DNA of 40,639 nt from Dehalococcoidales bacterium (GTDB taxonomy: Bacteria > Chloroflexota > Dehalococcoidia > Dehalococcoidales > RBG-16-60-22): positions 1-40,639 of the forward strand of contig JAQTQH010000007.1 in the NCBI GenBank assembly GCA_028712355.1, read 5' to 3'. The position numbers and the translations under genes were made by a program. The notes beneath the pieces are model-generated. The model did no database searches and had not been told where the DNA came from. It worked only from the letters and a program-made list of their open reading frames with translations. Below are positions 1-7,431 of this stretch, one piece after another. Each line of letters starts with the position of its first letter. Position 1 is the first letter of the stretch.

Positions 1-1002
1 GTCCGGTGGTCTTTAACCATTTTATAGGGATGCAATACGTAGCTTCGTATCTGGTTGCCCCACCCCGCCTCTATCCTCTCTCCTTTCAGTTTAGCACGTT
101 CCTCCGCCCTTTTCGCCAGTTCCATCTCAAACAATCGCGACGTAAGTATTTTAAGAGCGATCTCCTTGTTCTGGTACTGGGAACGCTCCGTCTGCGAAGC
201 CACCACCAGACCGGTGGGCAGGTGAGTGACACGGACGGCGCTGGAGACTTTGTTAACATTCTGCCCGCCGGCGCCGCTGGAACGAAAGGTATCAATCTTT
301 AAATCGTTCGGGTTCAATTTGACATCGACATCAGCTTCCGCTTCCGGCATGACCTCGACGAGAGCAAACGAAGTATGGCGGGCATGATCGGCATCAAATG
401 GGGACAGACGTACCAGACGGTGTACACCGTGCTCCGATTTTAAATATCCGCAGGCGTATTCTCCGTTGACCGCAATCACCGCGCTTTTAATCCCCGCTTC
501 CTCCCCCGATGAGGTATCCAGAACCTCAGCCTTAAAACCCCGCCGTTCCGCCCAGCGCAGGTACATTCTCATCAACATCTCCGCCCAGTCCTGGGATTCC
601 GTGCCGCCGGCACCGGCGTGGATGGTCACAAGTGCATTGCGCGGGTCGTATTCACCGTTGAGCATGAGCTGGAACTCCATCTCATCCAACTTCCGGACGG
701 TCATTTCAATCTCGGCATGCACCTCTTCCTGTAAAGCCGGATCTTCTTCCGCCAGCCTGGTCAATTCCGCGATATCCGCCGCCTCTTTTTCCAGAGTGCG
801 CCATTTTTGCGCTGCCTTACGGAGCTCCGCAAGCTGGCGCATGACGTTTTTCGCCTGCGCCTGGTCCTGCCAGAAGTCCGCCGCCGCCGATTGCTTTTCT
901 AGCCGGGAGATTTCTGTTTCTTTTTTGGCTACCTCAAAGATGCTCCATGGCGCTGGAGATTCTGCTCTGTAAATCCTTTACTTTGTCACCGAATTCAGAC
1001 AT
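1..1002 (-). CDS. prfB: Peptide chain release factor 2, made by programmed +1 frameshift (3' end cut by window)
   Basis: RF2 recognises UGA and UAA stop codons and releases the peptide on the ribosome. Translation starts at ATG 1002-1000, preceded by a GTGAGGG ribosome site. It runs 22 codons to an in-frame TGA (936-934) and then continues in the +1 frame to the window edge. The +1 frame gives the RF2 hallmarks: an N-terminal helical domain, the stop-recognition motif SPF in VRLSPFDADHARHTSF, and the peptidyl-hydrolysis motif GGQ in SSGAGGQNVNKVSS. About 334 codons are visible and only the extreme C-terminus is missing. Endonuclease V lies 24 bp upstream on the same strand, so the two may be co-transcribed. 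The break is not an error, because the CTT TGA shift signal is present. Confidence 0.96.
934..945 (-). promoter_or_regulatory. prfB programmed +1 ribosomal frameshift site
   Basis: On the minus strand the codons read GAG CAT CTT TGA G. The slippery CTT (939-937) is followed directly by TGA (936-934). An internal Shine-Dalgarno-like GGAG lies three bases upstream of CTT, the spacing known from prfB genes. When RF2 is scarce the ribosome pauses at TGA, slips one base forward and makes full-length RF2. The base after TGA is G, where C is the strongest context in E. coli. Confidence 0.93.
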
Positions 1003-1026
1003 TTTCCCTCACTGTTTTAAAACTTT

Positions 1027-1722
1027 TTATATCACGCTGGCAACCGATGTTGACGGCTTGAGATTGCCGCCCGCTGCCAGATGCGCGTAACGAACCGGTT
1101 CGGGCAGGCGGTAACCGCGGCAACACCGCAGTACCCACTGTACTGCCGATAGCTGGTTTATTTTATGTCCGGTAGAAATGTATACCGGCTTGACGCCATT
1201 ACGTGTCCGTAAAACCGCACCGATAACCTCCCCATTATCGCTGAGTTCCGTATAGCTGCCCACCGTGTTATCCGGTTCCTTACAATCACCGCAGAGGCGT
1301 GACTTGGCACAACCGATAGTTGGTACCTCCAGCCACAGTCCCAGATGAGCCGCGATGCCCAGGCGGCGGGGATGGGCGATGCCCTGCCCATCGACCAGCA
1401 ACAAATCGGGCGCATTTTCTAGTTGAGCGCAGGCTTCCAGAATCAGCGGCGCCTCCCGGAAGGACAGCAGTCCCGGAATATACGGCATTCCCGGCTTGCC
1501 CTGTACTATTCTTATCTCCACTGGCTCCAGGGCAGGATAATCCAGGACCACCACCGCGGCAGTCGCCGTACCCCGGAACCGGTCTACCGAGATGTCCACT
1601 CCGCCGATGAAGCGCGGATTGCTGACTTCACCGGTGCGGGAGACCCGCTGCGCCAATTCTTTCTGGAGATTCATCGCCTCCCGTACGCTGAACTGCCAGT
1701 CATGAATCAGGTTTATTTTCAC
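1027..1722 (-). CDS. nfi: Endonuclease V (deoxyinosine 3' endonuclease)
   Basis: This enzyme nicks DNA one bond 3' of deoxyinosine and starts alternative excision repair of deaminated adenine. The 231-residue product fits the family's usual 220-230. The catalytic set is visible: D43 in GGVDISV, the wedge motif PYIPG (Y81), E90 in LSFRE, D111 in LLVDGQG and H117 in AHPRRLG. A GTG start at 1722 is preferred over the longer TTG frame at 1758. The homologous region begins just after the GTG, and a TATAAT box lies at 1729-1734, which would place transcription start on or next to the GTG. The gene diverges from argC and precedes prfB. Confidence 0.93.
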   Translation of the reverse strand: MKINLIHDWQFSVREAMNLQKELAQRVSRTGEVSNPRFIGGVDISVDRFRGTATAAVVVLDYPALEPVEIRIVQGKPGMPYIPGLLSFREAPLILEACAQLENAPDLLLVDGQGIAHPRRLGIAAHLGLWLEVPTIGCAKSRLCGDCKEPDNTVGSYTELSDNGEVIGAVLRTRNGVKPVYISTGHKINQLSAVQWVLRCCRGYRLPEPVRYAHLAAGGNLKPSTSVASVI

Positions 1723-1728
1723 AGTCTG

Positions 1729-1758
1729 ATTATAGCTTCCCGTATCACGGGTTAGCAA
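1729..1758 (-). promoter_or_regulatory. Sigma-70-type promoter for the endonuclease V - prfB unit
   Basis: On the minus strand TTGCTA (1758-1753) is followed after 18 bp by TATAAT (1734-1729). The expected transcription start is about 1722, the same base as the proposed GTG start, so the mRNA would be leaderless. Confidence 0.6.
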
Positions 1759-1775
1759 CTGATACAGGCATATGT

Positions 1776-1781
1776 TATACT
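1776..1781 (+). promoter_or_regulatory. Probable -10 box for argC
   Basis: TATACT lies about 30 bp before the argC start codon, with no clear -35 box. A GAAAGG ribosome site follows at about 1798-1803. It sits in the divergent gap with the endonuclease V gene. Confidence 0.35.
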
Positions 1782-1812
1782 TTAGCTAGAAATTTAAGAA
1801 AGGTCCAGCAGA

Positions 1813-2853
1813 ATGGCAAAGACCAGGGTTGGTATCATCAATGTTACCGGGTACGCCGGCGTAGAACTGGCGCGTCTCCTGGCGCAGCATCCGGAGGTAG
1901 AGTTAACCTCGGTTACCGGGCGCAGCGCCGCCGGGCAGAAGCTCAACACCTTTTTCCCGCACCTGACCGGCTTAAATCTGACTATCGAAAGTAAGCTCGG
2001 CGCAGTGGATTTCGCCTTCTCCGCCATGCCACACAAGGAGAGCGCTCCGGAGATAATCCCCCTCCTTGAAAATGGCATCAAAGTAGTCGATATCAGCGCC
2101 GACTTTCGGCTGCGTGATGCCGCCGCTTATCCGGAATGGTACCAGTTCACCCATCCGGCGCCGCAGCTTTTGAGAGAAGCGGTTTATGGACTGCCTGAAT
2201 TATATAGTAAGAAAATCGCTAAAGCGAGACTGATTGCCAATCCCGGCTGCTATCCCACCAGCGCTATCCTGGCGCTCGCACCGGCGGTAAAACAGGGACT
2301 CATCGAACCGGGCATCATCGTCGATAGCAAGTCCGGTATCTCCGGCGCAGGCCGGAGCCTCAGCCTTAAGGTTCATTTTTCGGAAGCCAACGAAGATACC
2401 ACCGCCTACTCTCTAGAAGGGCACCGCCACTTCCCCGAAATTTCCCAGGAACTAGCGCTGCTGAACCCGAAGCATCCGCCGTCCATCACCTTTGTCCCGC
2501 ACCTGCTGCCGATGACCCGCGGTATCCTGACGACGGCTTACGCCACGCTGGTACCGGGCAAAATCGCCGCCGGCAAGGACGGTGACAAGCAGCTGCGCGA
2601 CATCTACGCCGATTTTTACAAGCATGCCCCGTTTGTGAAGGTGGTCTCATTCTCACCACACACCAAGTACACGTGGGGCAACAATGACTGCTATATTTAC
2701 CCGACTATTGACCATCGCACGGGAAGGCTCGTCGTCATCAGCTGCATCGATAACCTGGTCAAAGGAGCGGCGGGACAGGCAATCCAGAACATGAACCTGA
2801 TGCTCGACCTGCCGGAAACCACCGGGTTGCAGGCGCTGGCAATCTTCCCTTAA
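1813..2853 (+). CDS. argC: N-acetyl-gamma-glutamyl-phosphate reductase
   Basis: ArgC reduces N-acetylglutamyl-5-phosphate to N-acetylglutamate semialdehyde with NADPH in arginine synthesis. The 346-residue length is normal. The N-terminus carries a Rossmann-type start with a glycine pattern close to GxxGYxG (VTGYAGVELARLL). The catalytic Cys146 lies in NPGCYPTSA, the dehydrogenase family signature, and SGAGR and EGHRHFPEI also match ArgC. The first glycine of the usual GATGY motif is Asn-Val here (NVTGY), a mild deviation. No other arg gene is in the window. A small unknown gene follows 9 bp later and is probably co-transcribed. Confidence 0.95.
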   Translation: MAKTRVGIINVTGYAGVELARLLAQHPEVELTSVTGRSAAGQKLNTFFPHLTGLNLTIESKLGAVDFAFSAMPHKESAPEIIPLLENGIKVVDISADFRLRDAAAYPEWYQFTHPAPQLLREAVYGLPELYSKKIAKARLIANPGCYPTSAILALAPAVKQGLIEPGIIVDSKSGISGAGRSLSLKVHFSEANEDTTAYSLEGHRHFPEISQELALLNPKHPPSITFVPHLLPMTRGILTTAYATLVPGKIAAGKDGDKQLRDIYADFYKHAPFVKVVSFSPHTKYTWGNNDCYIYPTIDHRTGRLVVISCIDNLVKGAAGQAIQNMNLMLDLPETTGLQALAIFP

Positions 2854-2862
2854 AGGAGATAT

Positions 2863-3192
2863 ATGGCTGATTATACCCACCTGCCGCTTAATGAGCAGAT
2901 TGATGCACTGTCAGGATATTACGTTCCTATTAAGGAAACACGCCTGGAATATAACGGACGTGAAGTCGTTTACATGGTCGGGCAGGCGGTCGTCGAGGCG
3001 TCCTGTTGCGGCTTCCAGAACCGCGCTTATGTACTGGTGCCCGGCTATATCGTCAAGTGGCAGAGCAAGACCAATGAAAAGGGACTGCCGGTATCAGAAG
3101 TCCAGCCGATAACCGATAAAGACACCCAGGATGCCATCCAGAAGATTATCCGGCAAACCGAGCAGGTCGACCAGGTAGATTTCTGGCACTAA
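2863..3192 (+). CDS. Small protein of unknown function
   Basis: A 109-residue soluble protein with a strong ribosome site (AAAGGAG) ahead of ATG 2863. It follows argC by 9 bp, so it is probably translated from the same mRNA. I do not recognise the family. There is no signal peptide or membrane segment. The middle has an adjacent Cys pair in ASCCGFQNRAY, then a beta-rich stretch (YVLVPGYIVKWQ), and the C-terminus is acidic and Gln-rich. Coding is supported by the ribosome site, the tight spacing and neighbour-like codon use. Confidence 0.75.
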   Translation: MADYTHLPLNEQIDALSGYYVPIKETRLEYNGREVVYMVGQAVVEASCCGFQNRAYVLVPGYIVKWQSKTNEKGLPVSEVQPITDKDTQDAIQKIIRQTEQVDQVDFWH

Positions 3193-3208
3193 CCAGCCTC
3201 CCTGTCGT

Positions 3209-3237
3209 TTGTCTCCACCATATTTCTCTGCTATGCT
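3209..3237 (+). promoter_or_regulatory. Sigma-70-type promoter for the MFS transporter
   Basis: TTGTCT (3209-3214) is followed after 17 bp by TATGCT (3232-3237). The start of transcription is expected at about 3244, within two bases of ATG 3246. No Shine-Dalgarno sequence is present, so this mRNA also looks leaderless. Confidence 0.5.
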
Positions 3238-3245
3238 GTTAAGCG

Positions 3246-4526
3246 ATGGCAACAGACATTCCCGGACACAATTTTCGCCGCATTGATTACGTTAAAGTAA
3301 CCATCCTGGGGCTGGCGCTGTCTGCGCTGTGGGGCAGCCTGCACAGTATTGTTCTTCCCATGCGGCTCCTCGATTTCGTTTCCGCTACGCAAAAGAACAC
3401 CTATCTCGGCTTTCTCACCCTGACCGGCTTGCTGCTGGCGATGCTCGTACAGCCTGTCTCCGGCGCCATTAGCGACCGTGCCAGCTCCCGCATGGGACGG
3501 CGACGCCCCTTTATCCTGTTCGGAATTATCATTACGGTTGCTCTGCTCCCCGGCATCAGCCTGGCCGATAGCTATGCCGTTCTGTTCGCCGTCTATTGCC
3601 TGATGCAAATCAGCGCCAATACCGCGCAGGGGCCTTACCAGGCGCTCATCCCAGACCTCGTCCCCAAGGAGAAACACGGCGTCGCTTCCGGGGTCAAGGG
3701 ATTATTTGAAATACTGGGCGGTTTCGGTCTGGTCTATTTAATAGTCTATTTTGCGGACCGCTATCTCAGCACAAGAAACGGGCTCAGTTTGTTGCCGGTT
3801 TCCGTGGTACTGGCGGTACTGTTGCTGGTAACCCTCCTCATTGTCATTTATACGGTAAGCGAGCAACCGCTACCAACAAGACACTCCGTACCTTTGTTCG
3901 CTACCTGGCGACAGAGCCGCGGTTTGAAATTACGGCAAAATGCCCCTTTCCTGTATTTTCTGGTCTCGCGGCTGCTTTTTATCATGGCGTTGACCACTAT
4001 GCAATCATTTGCGCTCTATTATTTACAGGATGTGATACAAGTAGCCGATACCGCCTCGGCGACCGCCGGGCTGCTGGCGCTGGTCGGTGCCGGAATGGTG
4101 GGCGCGGTCTATCCTGCAGGGCATCTTTCGGACCGGTTAGGACGAAAGCTGATGCTGGTCGTTTCGGGCAGTGTCGGAGCCTCTGGAATCCTTATCCTGC
4201 TCATTACCACCAACTACAGTTACGTCCTCATTGGTGGGGCTCTCATCGGCATCTCCGGTGGGATTTTCCTGAGTTCAAGCTGGGCACTGGCTATCGACCT
4301 GTTGCCTCGTAACGAAGAGGCAGCTTACCTCGGTCTGACTAACCTGGCGACGGCGGGCGGTGCCGCCATGGCGCGGCTCATCGGGCCAATCATCGACTTA
4401 TTCAATACCCGCAGCTGGGGTCTTGGGTACCAGATTATGCTCGGCAGCTGCTTGGCTTATTTCATTATCGGCGTGTTGCTGATACTAAAAATCAAAACAG
4501 TCCGCCGGCTAGAAGTGGAATCGTAG
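3246..4526 (+). CDS. Major facilitator superfamily transporter
   Basis: A 426-residue polytopic membrane protein with about 12 hydrophobic segments in two halves, typical of MFS permeases. The loop after segment 2 carries the MFS signature as SDRASSRMGRRRP (about residues 76-88). The second half repeats it as SDRLGRKLM (about residue 296). This supports a secondary transporter driven by an ion gradient. The substrate cannot be read from sequence, and the first motif resembles both sugar-cation symporters and drug exporters. The 3' end overlaps the convergent VTT-domain gene by 35 bp. Confidence 0.88.
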   Translation: MATDIPGHNFRRIDYVKVTILGLALSALWGSLHSIVLPMRLLDFVSATQKNTYLGFLTLTGLLLAMLVQPVSGAISDRASSRMGRRRPFILFGIIITVALLPGISLADSYAVLFAVYCLMQISANTAQGPYQALIPDLVPKEKHGVASGVKGLFEILGGFGLVYLIVYFADRYLSTRNGLSLLPVSVVLAVLLLVTLLIVIYTVSEQPLPTRHSVPLFATWRQSRGLKLRQNAPFLYFLVSRLLFIMALTTMQSFALYYLQDVIQVADTASATAGLLALVGAGMVGAVYPAGHLSDRLGRKLMLVVSGSVGASGILILLITTNYSYVLIGGALIGISGGIFLSSSWALAIDLLPRNEEAAYLGLTNLATAGGAAMARLIGPIIDLFNTRSWGLGYQIMLGSCLAYFIIGVLLILKIKTVRRLEVES

Positions 4527-5088
4527 CCTTCCAGCCCAGGGCTACGGCTATCACGACGCCGGTATAAAGTATCGTCCGTGCCAGCCAGCAGATTAGCACG
4601 AATTTCCACAGGGGGTAGCGCAAAACACCAGCAGCAATTCCGATAAGATCGAAAAACAGCGGCAGCAACGCACCAAGAAATACCGCCATTGTCCCCCACC
4701 GCCGCACCCAGCCTTCCAGTTTTTCGTAGTGTTTTTTCTGGCTCTGCACGATGCTGCGCCCGCTGTAACCCGCGGTGTAGCCCACCATTTCCCCGACGGC
4801 AGCACCCGCCCCACCCGCAACGCCTACCAGAACCGGTCCCATAATTCCGGTAACCGGGTAAAAGACCACGCCGAGTCCGGAAAGCACCGGCAGCACAATG
4901 CCCGGCATAAGTACCGTGGCATTACCAATCAGACTGACCAGGAACGCTCCCAGATAGCGGTATTCCTTGAGCGCCGCCACTCTATCCGGATTTTTGCCAT
5001 AATAGAACAACACGATGCTGATGGCAACTACCAGAATCAGTATACCTAAAGCAACGATTCTTTTCTGGTTTTTCGCGCTCTGTTCCAC
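4492..5088 (-). CDS. VTT-domain (TVP38/DedA-like) inner-membrane protein
   Basis: A 198-residue integral membrane protein with an N-terminal anchor (residues 11-30), then about four more hydrophobic segments. The central region GNATVLMPGIVLPVLSGLG and the following Gly-rich stretch with E..GY.AGY match the SNARE-associated/VTT fold of TVP38/TMEM64 and YdjX-like proteins. Family members are linked to lipid scrambling or undecaprenyl-phosphate handling, but the role here is unknown. The start codon is GTG at 5088 with only a weak upstream purine run. The last 35 bases overlap the end of the MFS gene on the other strand. Confidence 0.8.
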   Translation of the reverse strand: MEQSAKNQKRIVALGILILVVAISIVLFYYGKNPDRVAALKEYRYLGAFLVSLIGNATVLMPGIVLPVLSGLGVVFYPVTGIMGPVLVGVAGGAGAAVGEMVGYTAGYSGRSIVQSQKKHYEKLEGWVRRWGTMAVFLGALLPLFFDLIGIAAGVLRYPLWKFVLICWLARTILYTGVVIAVALGWKATIPLLAGGLF

Positions 5089-5125
5089 AGTCGTCTTTCT
5101 TTTACGGGAAATGTTTCCGGCATTC

Positions 5126-5155
5126 TTGCCCGTTGGAACGCCACTCTGCTATACT
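5126..5155 (+). promoter_or_regulatory. Promoter of tRNA-Glu(TTC)
   Basis: TTGCCC (5126-5131), an 18-bp spacer and TATACT (5150-5155). The predicted start at about 5162 lies a few bases before the tRNA 5' end. The GAF gene downstream may be read from the same promoter, as none is clear between them. Confidence 0.6.
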
Positions 5156-5165
5156 AAAACGGTAT

Positions 5166-5241
5166 GCCCCCATCGTCTAGCGGCCTAGGACACGGCCCTT
5201 TCAAGGCCGGTACATGGATTCGAATTCCATTGGGGGCACCA
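5166..5241 (+). tRNA. tRNA-Glu (anticodon TTC), CCA encoded
   Basis: A complete cloverleaf of 76 bases. The acceptor stem is GCCCCCA/TGGGGGC, the anticodon stem GGCC/GGCC closes the loop CTTTCAA with anticodon TTC, and the T-arm loop is TTCGAAT. Discriminator A and CCA are genomically encoded (5238-5241). Confidence 0.97.
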
Positions 5242-5276
5242 AATCTCAAAGCTAATTCTACCATAGACTCATCGCC

Positions 5277-6305
5277 GTGAAAAACCATAATGTTTTCCAT
5301 ATTATCAGTGAAATTAGCGAGGTACTCTCCCTCTCTAACGACCCCCAGCAACTGACCCAGACAGCCCTGGATACCATCAAGGAAGTCCTCAACATCGAAT
5401 GCTGCTGGATTCAACTTGGTAACACAGAGAATGCCCGCCTTCCCATCATCGGTTTCCGCGGCTTCACGCCCCGAATGGAGGAGGAAATCAAGCTGGGTGG
5501 TCTGGAGCACGACCTGATTAAACTCGTTGCCGGTCTGGGACATAAAATCATAATACCGGATTTGAGCCGGGATGAAGCATACGAGTTATCCGCCTTCCGC
5601 GAGGTGGGACTCAGTTCTCTGGCAGCGGTGCCCATCCGTACTTATAGGATTCACGGCGTCCTGGGTGTAGCTTCACGGGTAAAATTGCGCTTAAACCAGG
5701 AATTCGCCGAGCTGCTGACGGCGATTGCCGGCGTCATCGGCATGGCGCTTAACAAGGCTATTCCCGCTTGGCAAAATGATACCACGCTGAGAAAACAGAC
5801 CACCCCGGACGTGACCTTGACCGCCGCTGCTCCTGCCATGGGACAGGCGACAGTAAAGCCGGCAATCCCAGCCGGAACAGATTGTGAAACTACCGCTGGC
5901 AACATCCCGTCAAATGCAGAAAATACCCTCTATTCACTGACCGGATTTACCACCGCCAAAATTGAACCGCCATCCGTCCTTGATACCCCAATCATTCCGC
6001 AGACAGAGAAGTCCGCCGGGGTGCTGACCGAGTTCGCCCGCATCTGGAGTTCTCTGCCGCAGCAGGAAACGGCTATTCTTCAAGATGCCACCAGCCGGGA
6101 AGTAAGTCGCAAAAGCCAGGATCTGTCACCATCGGCTCAATGGACATCTAATAGCCTACCGTCAGCCACGGAGCATGACACGGAGGCAATACCGCAAACA
6201 GAAATCGCTCCGAGTCAGTCTAAGTCAAAGAAAACGGATGATCCTTTCACCGAACACAACCGCCGGGTCCGCTTTTTCCGGAAGCAGCATACGACCGTTC
6301 AATGA
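5277..6305 (+). CDS. GAF-domain protein with long disordered tail
   Basis: A 342-residue protein starting at GTG 5277. Residues about 8-158 form a GAF domain: an N-terminal helix (SEISEVLSLSNDPQQLTQ), then CCWIQLG, and AVPIRTYRIHGVLGVAS near its end. GAF domains bind small ligands or serve as dimer sensors. Residues about 165-342 are rich in Thr, Pro, Ala and Gln with no recognisable domain and a basic C-terminus. There is no kinase, cyclase or DNA-binding output, so it may act through a partner. The frame opens 35 bp after tRNA-Glu. Confidence 0.8.
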   Translation: MKNHNVFHIISEISEVLSLSNDPQQLTQTALDTIKEVLNIECCWIQLGNTENARLPIIGFRGFTPRMEEEIKLGGLEHDLIKLVAGLGHKIIIPDLSRDEAYELSAFREVGLSSLAAVPIRTYRIHGVLGVASRVKLRLNQEFAELLTAIAGVIGMALNKAIPAWQNDTTLRKQTTPDVTLTAAAPAMGQATVKPAIPAGTDCETTAGNIPSNAENTLYSLTGFTTAKIEPPSVLDTPIIPQTEKSAGVLTEFARIWSSLPQQETAILQDATSREVSRKSQDLSPSAQWTSNSLPSATEHDTEAIPQTEIAPSQSKSKKTDDPFTEHNRRVRFFRKQHTTVQ

Positions 6306-6320
6306 TAAATCCTAATAAAA

Positions 6321-6356
6321 ACGAGAAGAGGCTCAGCGACCCTCTGAGCCTCTTCT
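6321..6356 (-). terminator. Intrinsic terminator for the minus-strand unit 9170-6478
   Basis: A perfect 13-bp stem (6324-6336 with 6344-6356) around a 7-base loop. On the minus strand the stem is followed by CGTTTTTATT, a proper U-tract; on the plus strand no T-run follows. It ends transcription from the CoA-binding gene about 120 bp after its stop codon. Confidence 0.8.
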
Positions 6357-6367
6357 GGACAGTTACC

Positions 6368-6389
6368 AAGCTGGGGAACAGCTTGTTTT
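6368..6389 (+). terminator. Weak plus-strand terminator after the GAF gene
   Basis: Stem AAGCTG/CAGCTT (6368-6373, 6379-6384) with loop GGGAA, followed by GTTTT. The stem is only six pairs, so efficiency is uncertain. With the minus-strand terminator beside it, the two insulate converging units. Confidence 0.5.
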
Positions 6390-6477
6390 CACTTACACTG
6401 ATAGCTTAGCAGTCGGCAGGTAAACAAAGCATAAACATTGCGGCGGCGGGTGTAAATAACCCATAATAACTTCAGTT

Positions 6478-6882
6478 CTAGCTCCCGGCACCCTTCAGCT
6501 TCATGTGTTCTTTAAGCATGCAACGGTCCATGACCATCTTGAGCCCGGCTTTACGGGCGTAATCGGCAGCTTCTTCGTTGATGATACCTTCCTGCAGCCA
6601 CACCGCTTTTGCCCCGATTTTAACGGCATCCTCGACGACGGGTAGAACGTCTTCCGGTTTGCGAAAGATATCTACTATATCCACCTGTTCCGGTATCGCG
6701 TTTAAATCGGGGTAGCTGGTCTCGCCCAGGACTGATTTTTCCACGGGATTAACGGGGATTATACGATAACCATTTGCTTTCAGGTAACCACCGACACGGT
6801 TGCTGGCTCTTTCCGTATTTGATGAAAGCCCCACGATAGCGACGATTTTACCACTCTTGAGAATTTCTTCTTCAACACTCAT
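6478..6882 (-). CDS. CoA-binding domain protein (YccU-like)
   Basis: A 134-residue single-domain protein of the CoA_binding_2 family, a Rossmann-like fold related to the CoA-binding part of succinyl-CoA synthetase. The N-terminal IVGLSSNTERASNRVGGYL carries the nucleotide-binding loop. IIPVNP and AVWLQEGIINEEAADYARKA are typical of the family, as is the late Cys in MDRCMLKEH. The specific role is not established. It starts 10 bp after the HIT gene and is last in the minus-strand unit, before the terminator at 6321-6356. Confidence 0.88.
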   Translation of the reverse strand: MSVEEEILKSGKIVAIVGLSSNTERASNRVGGYLKANGYRIIPVNPVEKSVLGETSYPDLNAIPEQVDIVDIFRKPEDVLPVVEDAVKIGAKAVWLQEGIINEEAADYARKAGLKMVMDRCMLKEHMKLKGAGS

Positions 6883-6892
6883 CGGGTACTCT

Positions 6893-7366
6893 TTAAAATC
6901 TCTTTTTCAACTTCCGGTAAGTCTCTGCCAGCGCCTCCGGGATAATTTTAGTATCCGAAATTACCGGCATGGCATTCGCATCGCCCTGCCAGCGCGGCAC
7001 AATATGCGTATGAAAGTGGTCCGCCACGCCTGCCCCGGCTACGTGACCCAGGTTGGCGCCGATATTAAACCCGCCCGGCTTGAACTCTGCACGCAGCACG
7101 GCAATCGCCTGGCTGACGATTTCAAAATGCTCCTGTCGCTCTTTTTTCGTCATTTTATCCGGAGCAGCGACATGCCGATACGGGGTAACCAGCATATGCC
7201 CTGGATTGTAGGGGAAGCTATTCAGGATAATATAGTTTTTCTCACCGCGATATAAAATATAGTTCGTTTCATCGTCATTTTCCAGTGGTTTATCACACAG
7301 GAAGCACCCTTGGGGCTTTTCCATCTGAATGTACTGGATACGCCACGGCGCCCAGATGTATTCCAT
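6893..7366 (-). CDS. HIT-family nucleotide hydrolase or phosphorylase
   Basis: A 157-residue histidine-triad protein. The active-site triad is HFHTHIVPRW near the C-terminal third, and NPGHMLVTPYRHVA is the usual nucleotide-contacting segment. CFLC near the N-terminus could form half of a zinc site. The N-terminus MEYIWAPWR is typical of the branch that includes mycobacterial diadenosine tetraphosphate phosphorylase, so Ap4A or AMP-conjugate cleavage is likely, but the substrate is inferred only from family. A strong ribosome site (AAAGGAG) precedes ATG 7366. Confidence 0.88.
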   Translation of the reverse strand: MEYIWAPWRIQYIQMEKPQGCFLCDKPLENDDETNYILYRGEKNYIILNSFPYNPGHMLVTPYRHVAAPDKMTKKERQEHFEIVSQAIAVLRAEFKPGGFNIGANLGHVAGAGVADHFHTHIVPRWQGDANAMPVISDTKIIPEALAETYRKLKKRF

Positions 7367-7431
7367 CTCGCTCTCCTTTTACCCCTTTATCATCATTTTA
7401 ACGGGATACTCTGGCATGGGTCAATCGGCAA

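Noticed and set aside
934-1002. prfB broken by a frameshift or sequencing error
   Set aside because: The break is exactly at CTT TGA with an internal GGAG, the standard programmed frameshift signal.
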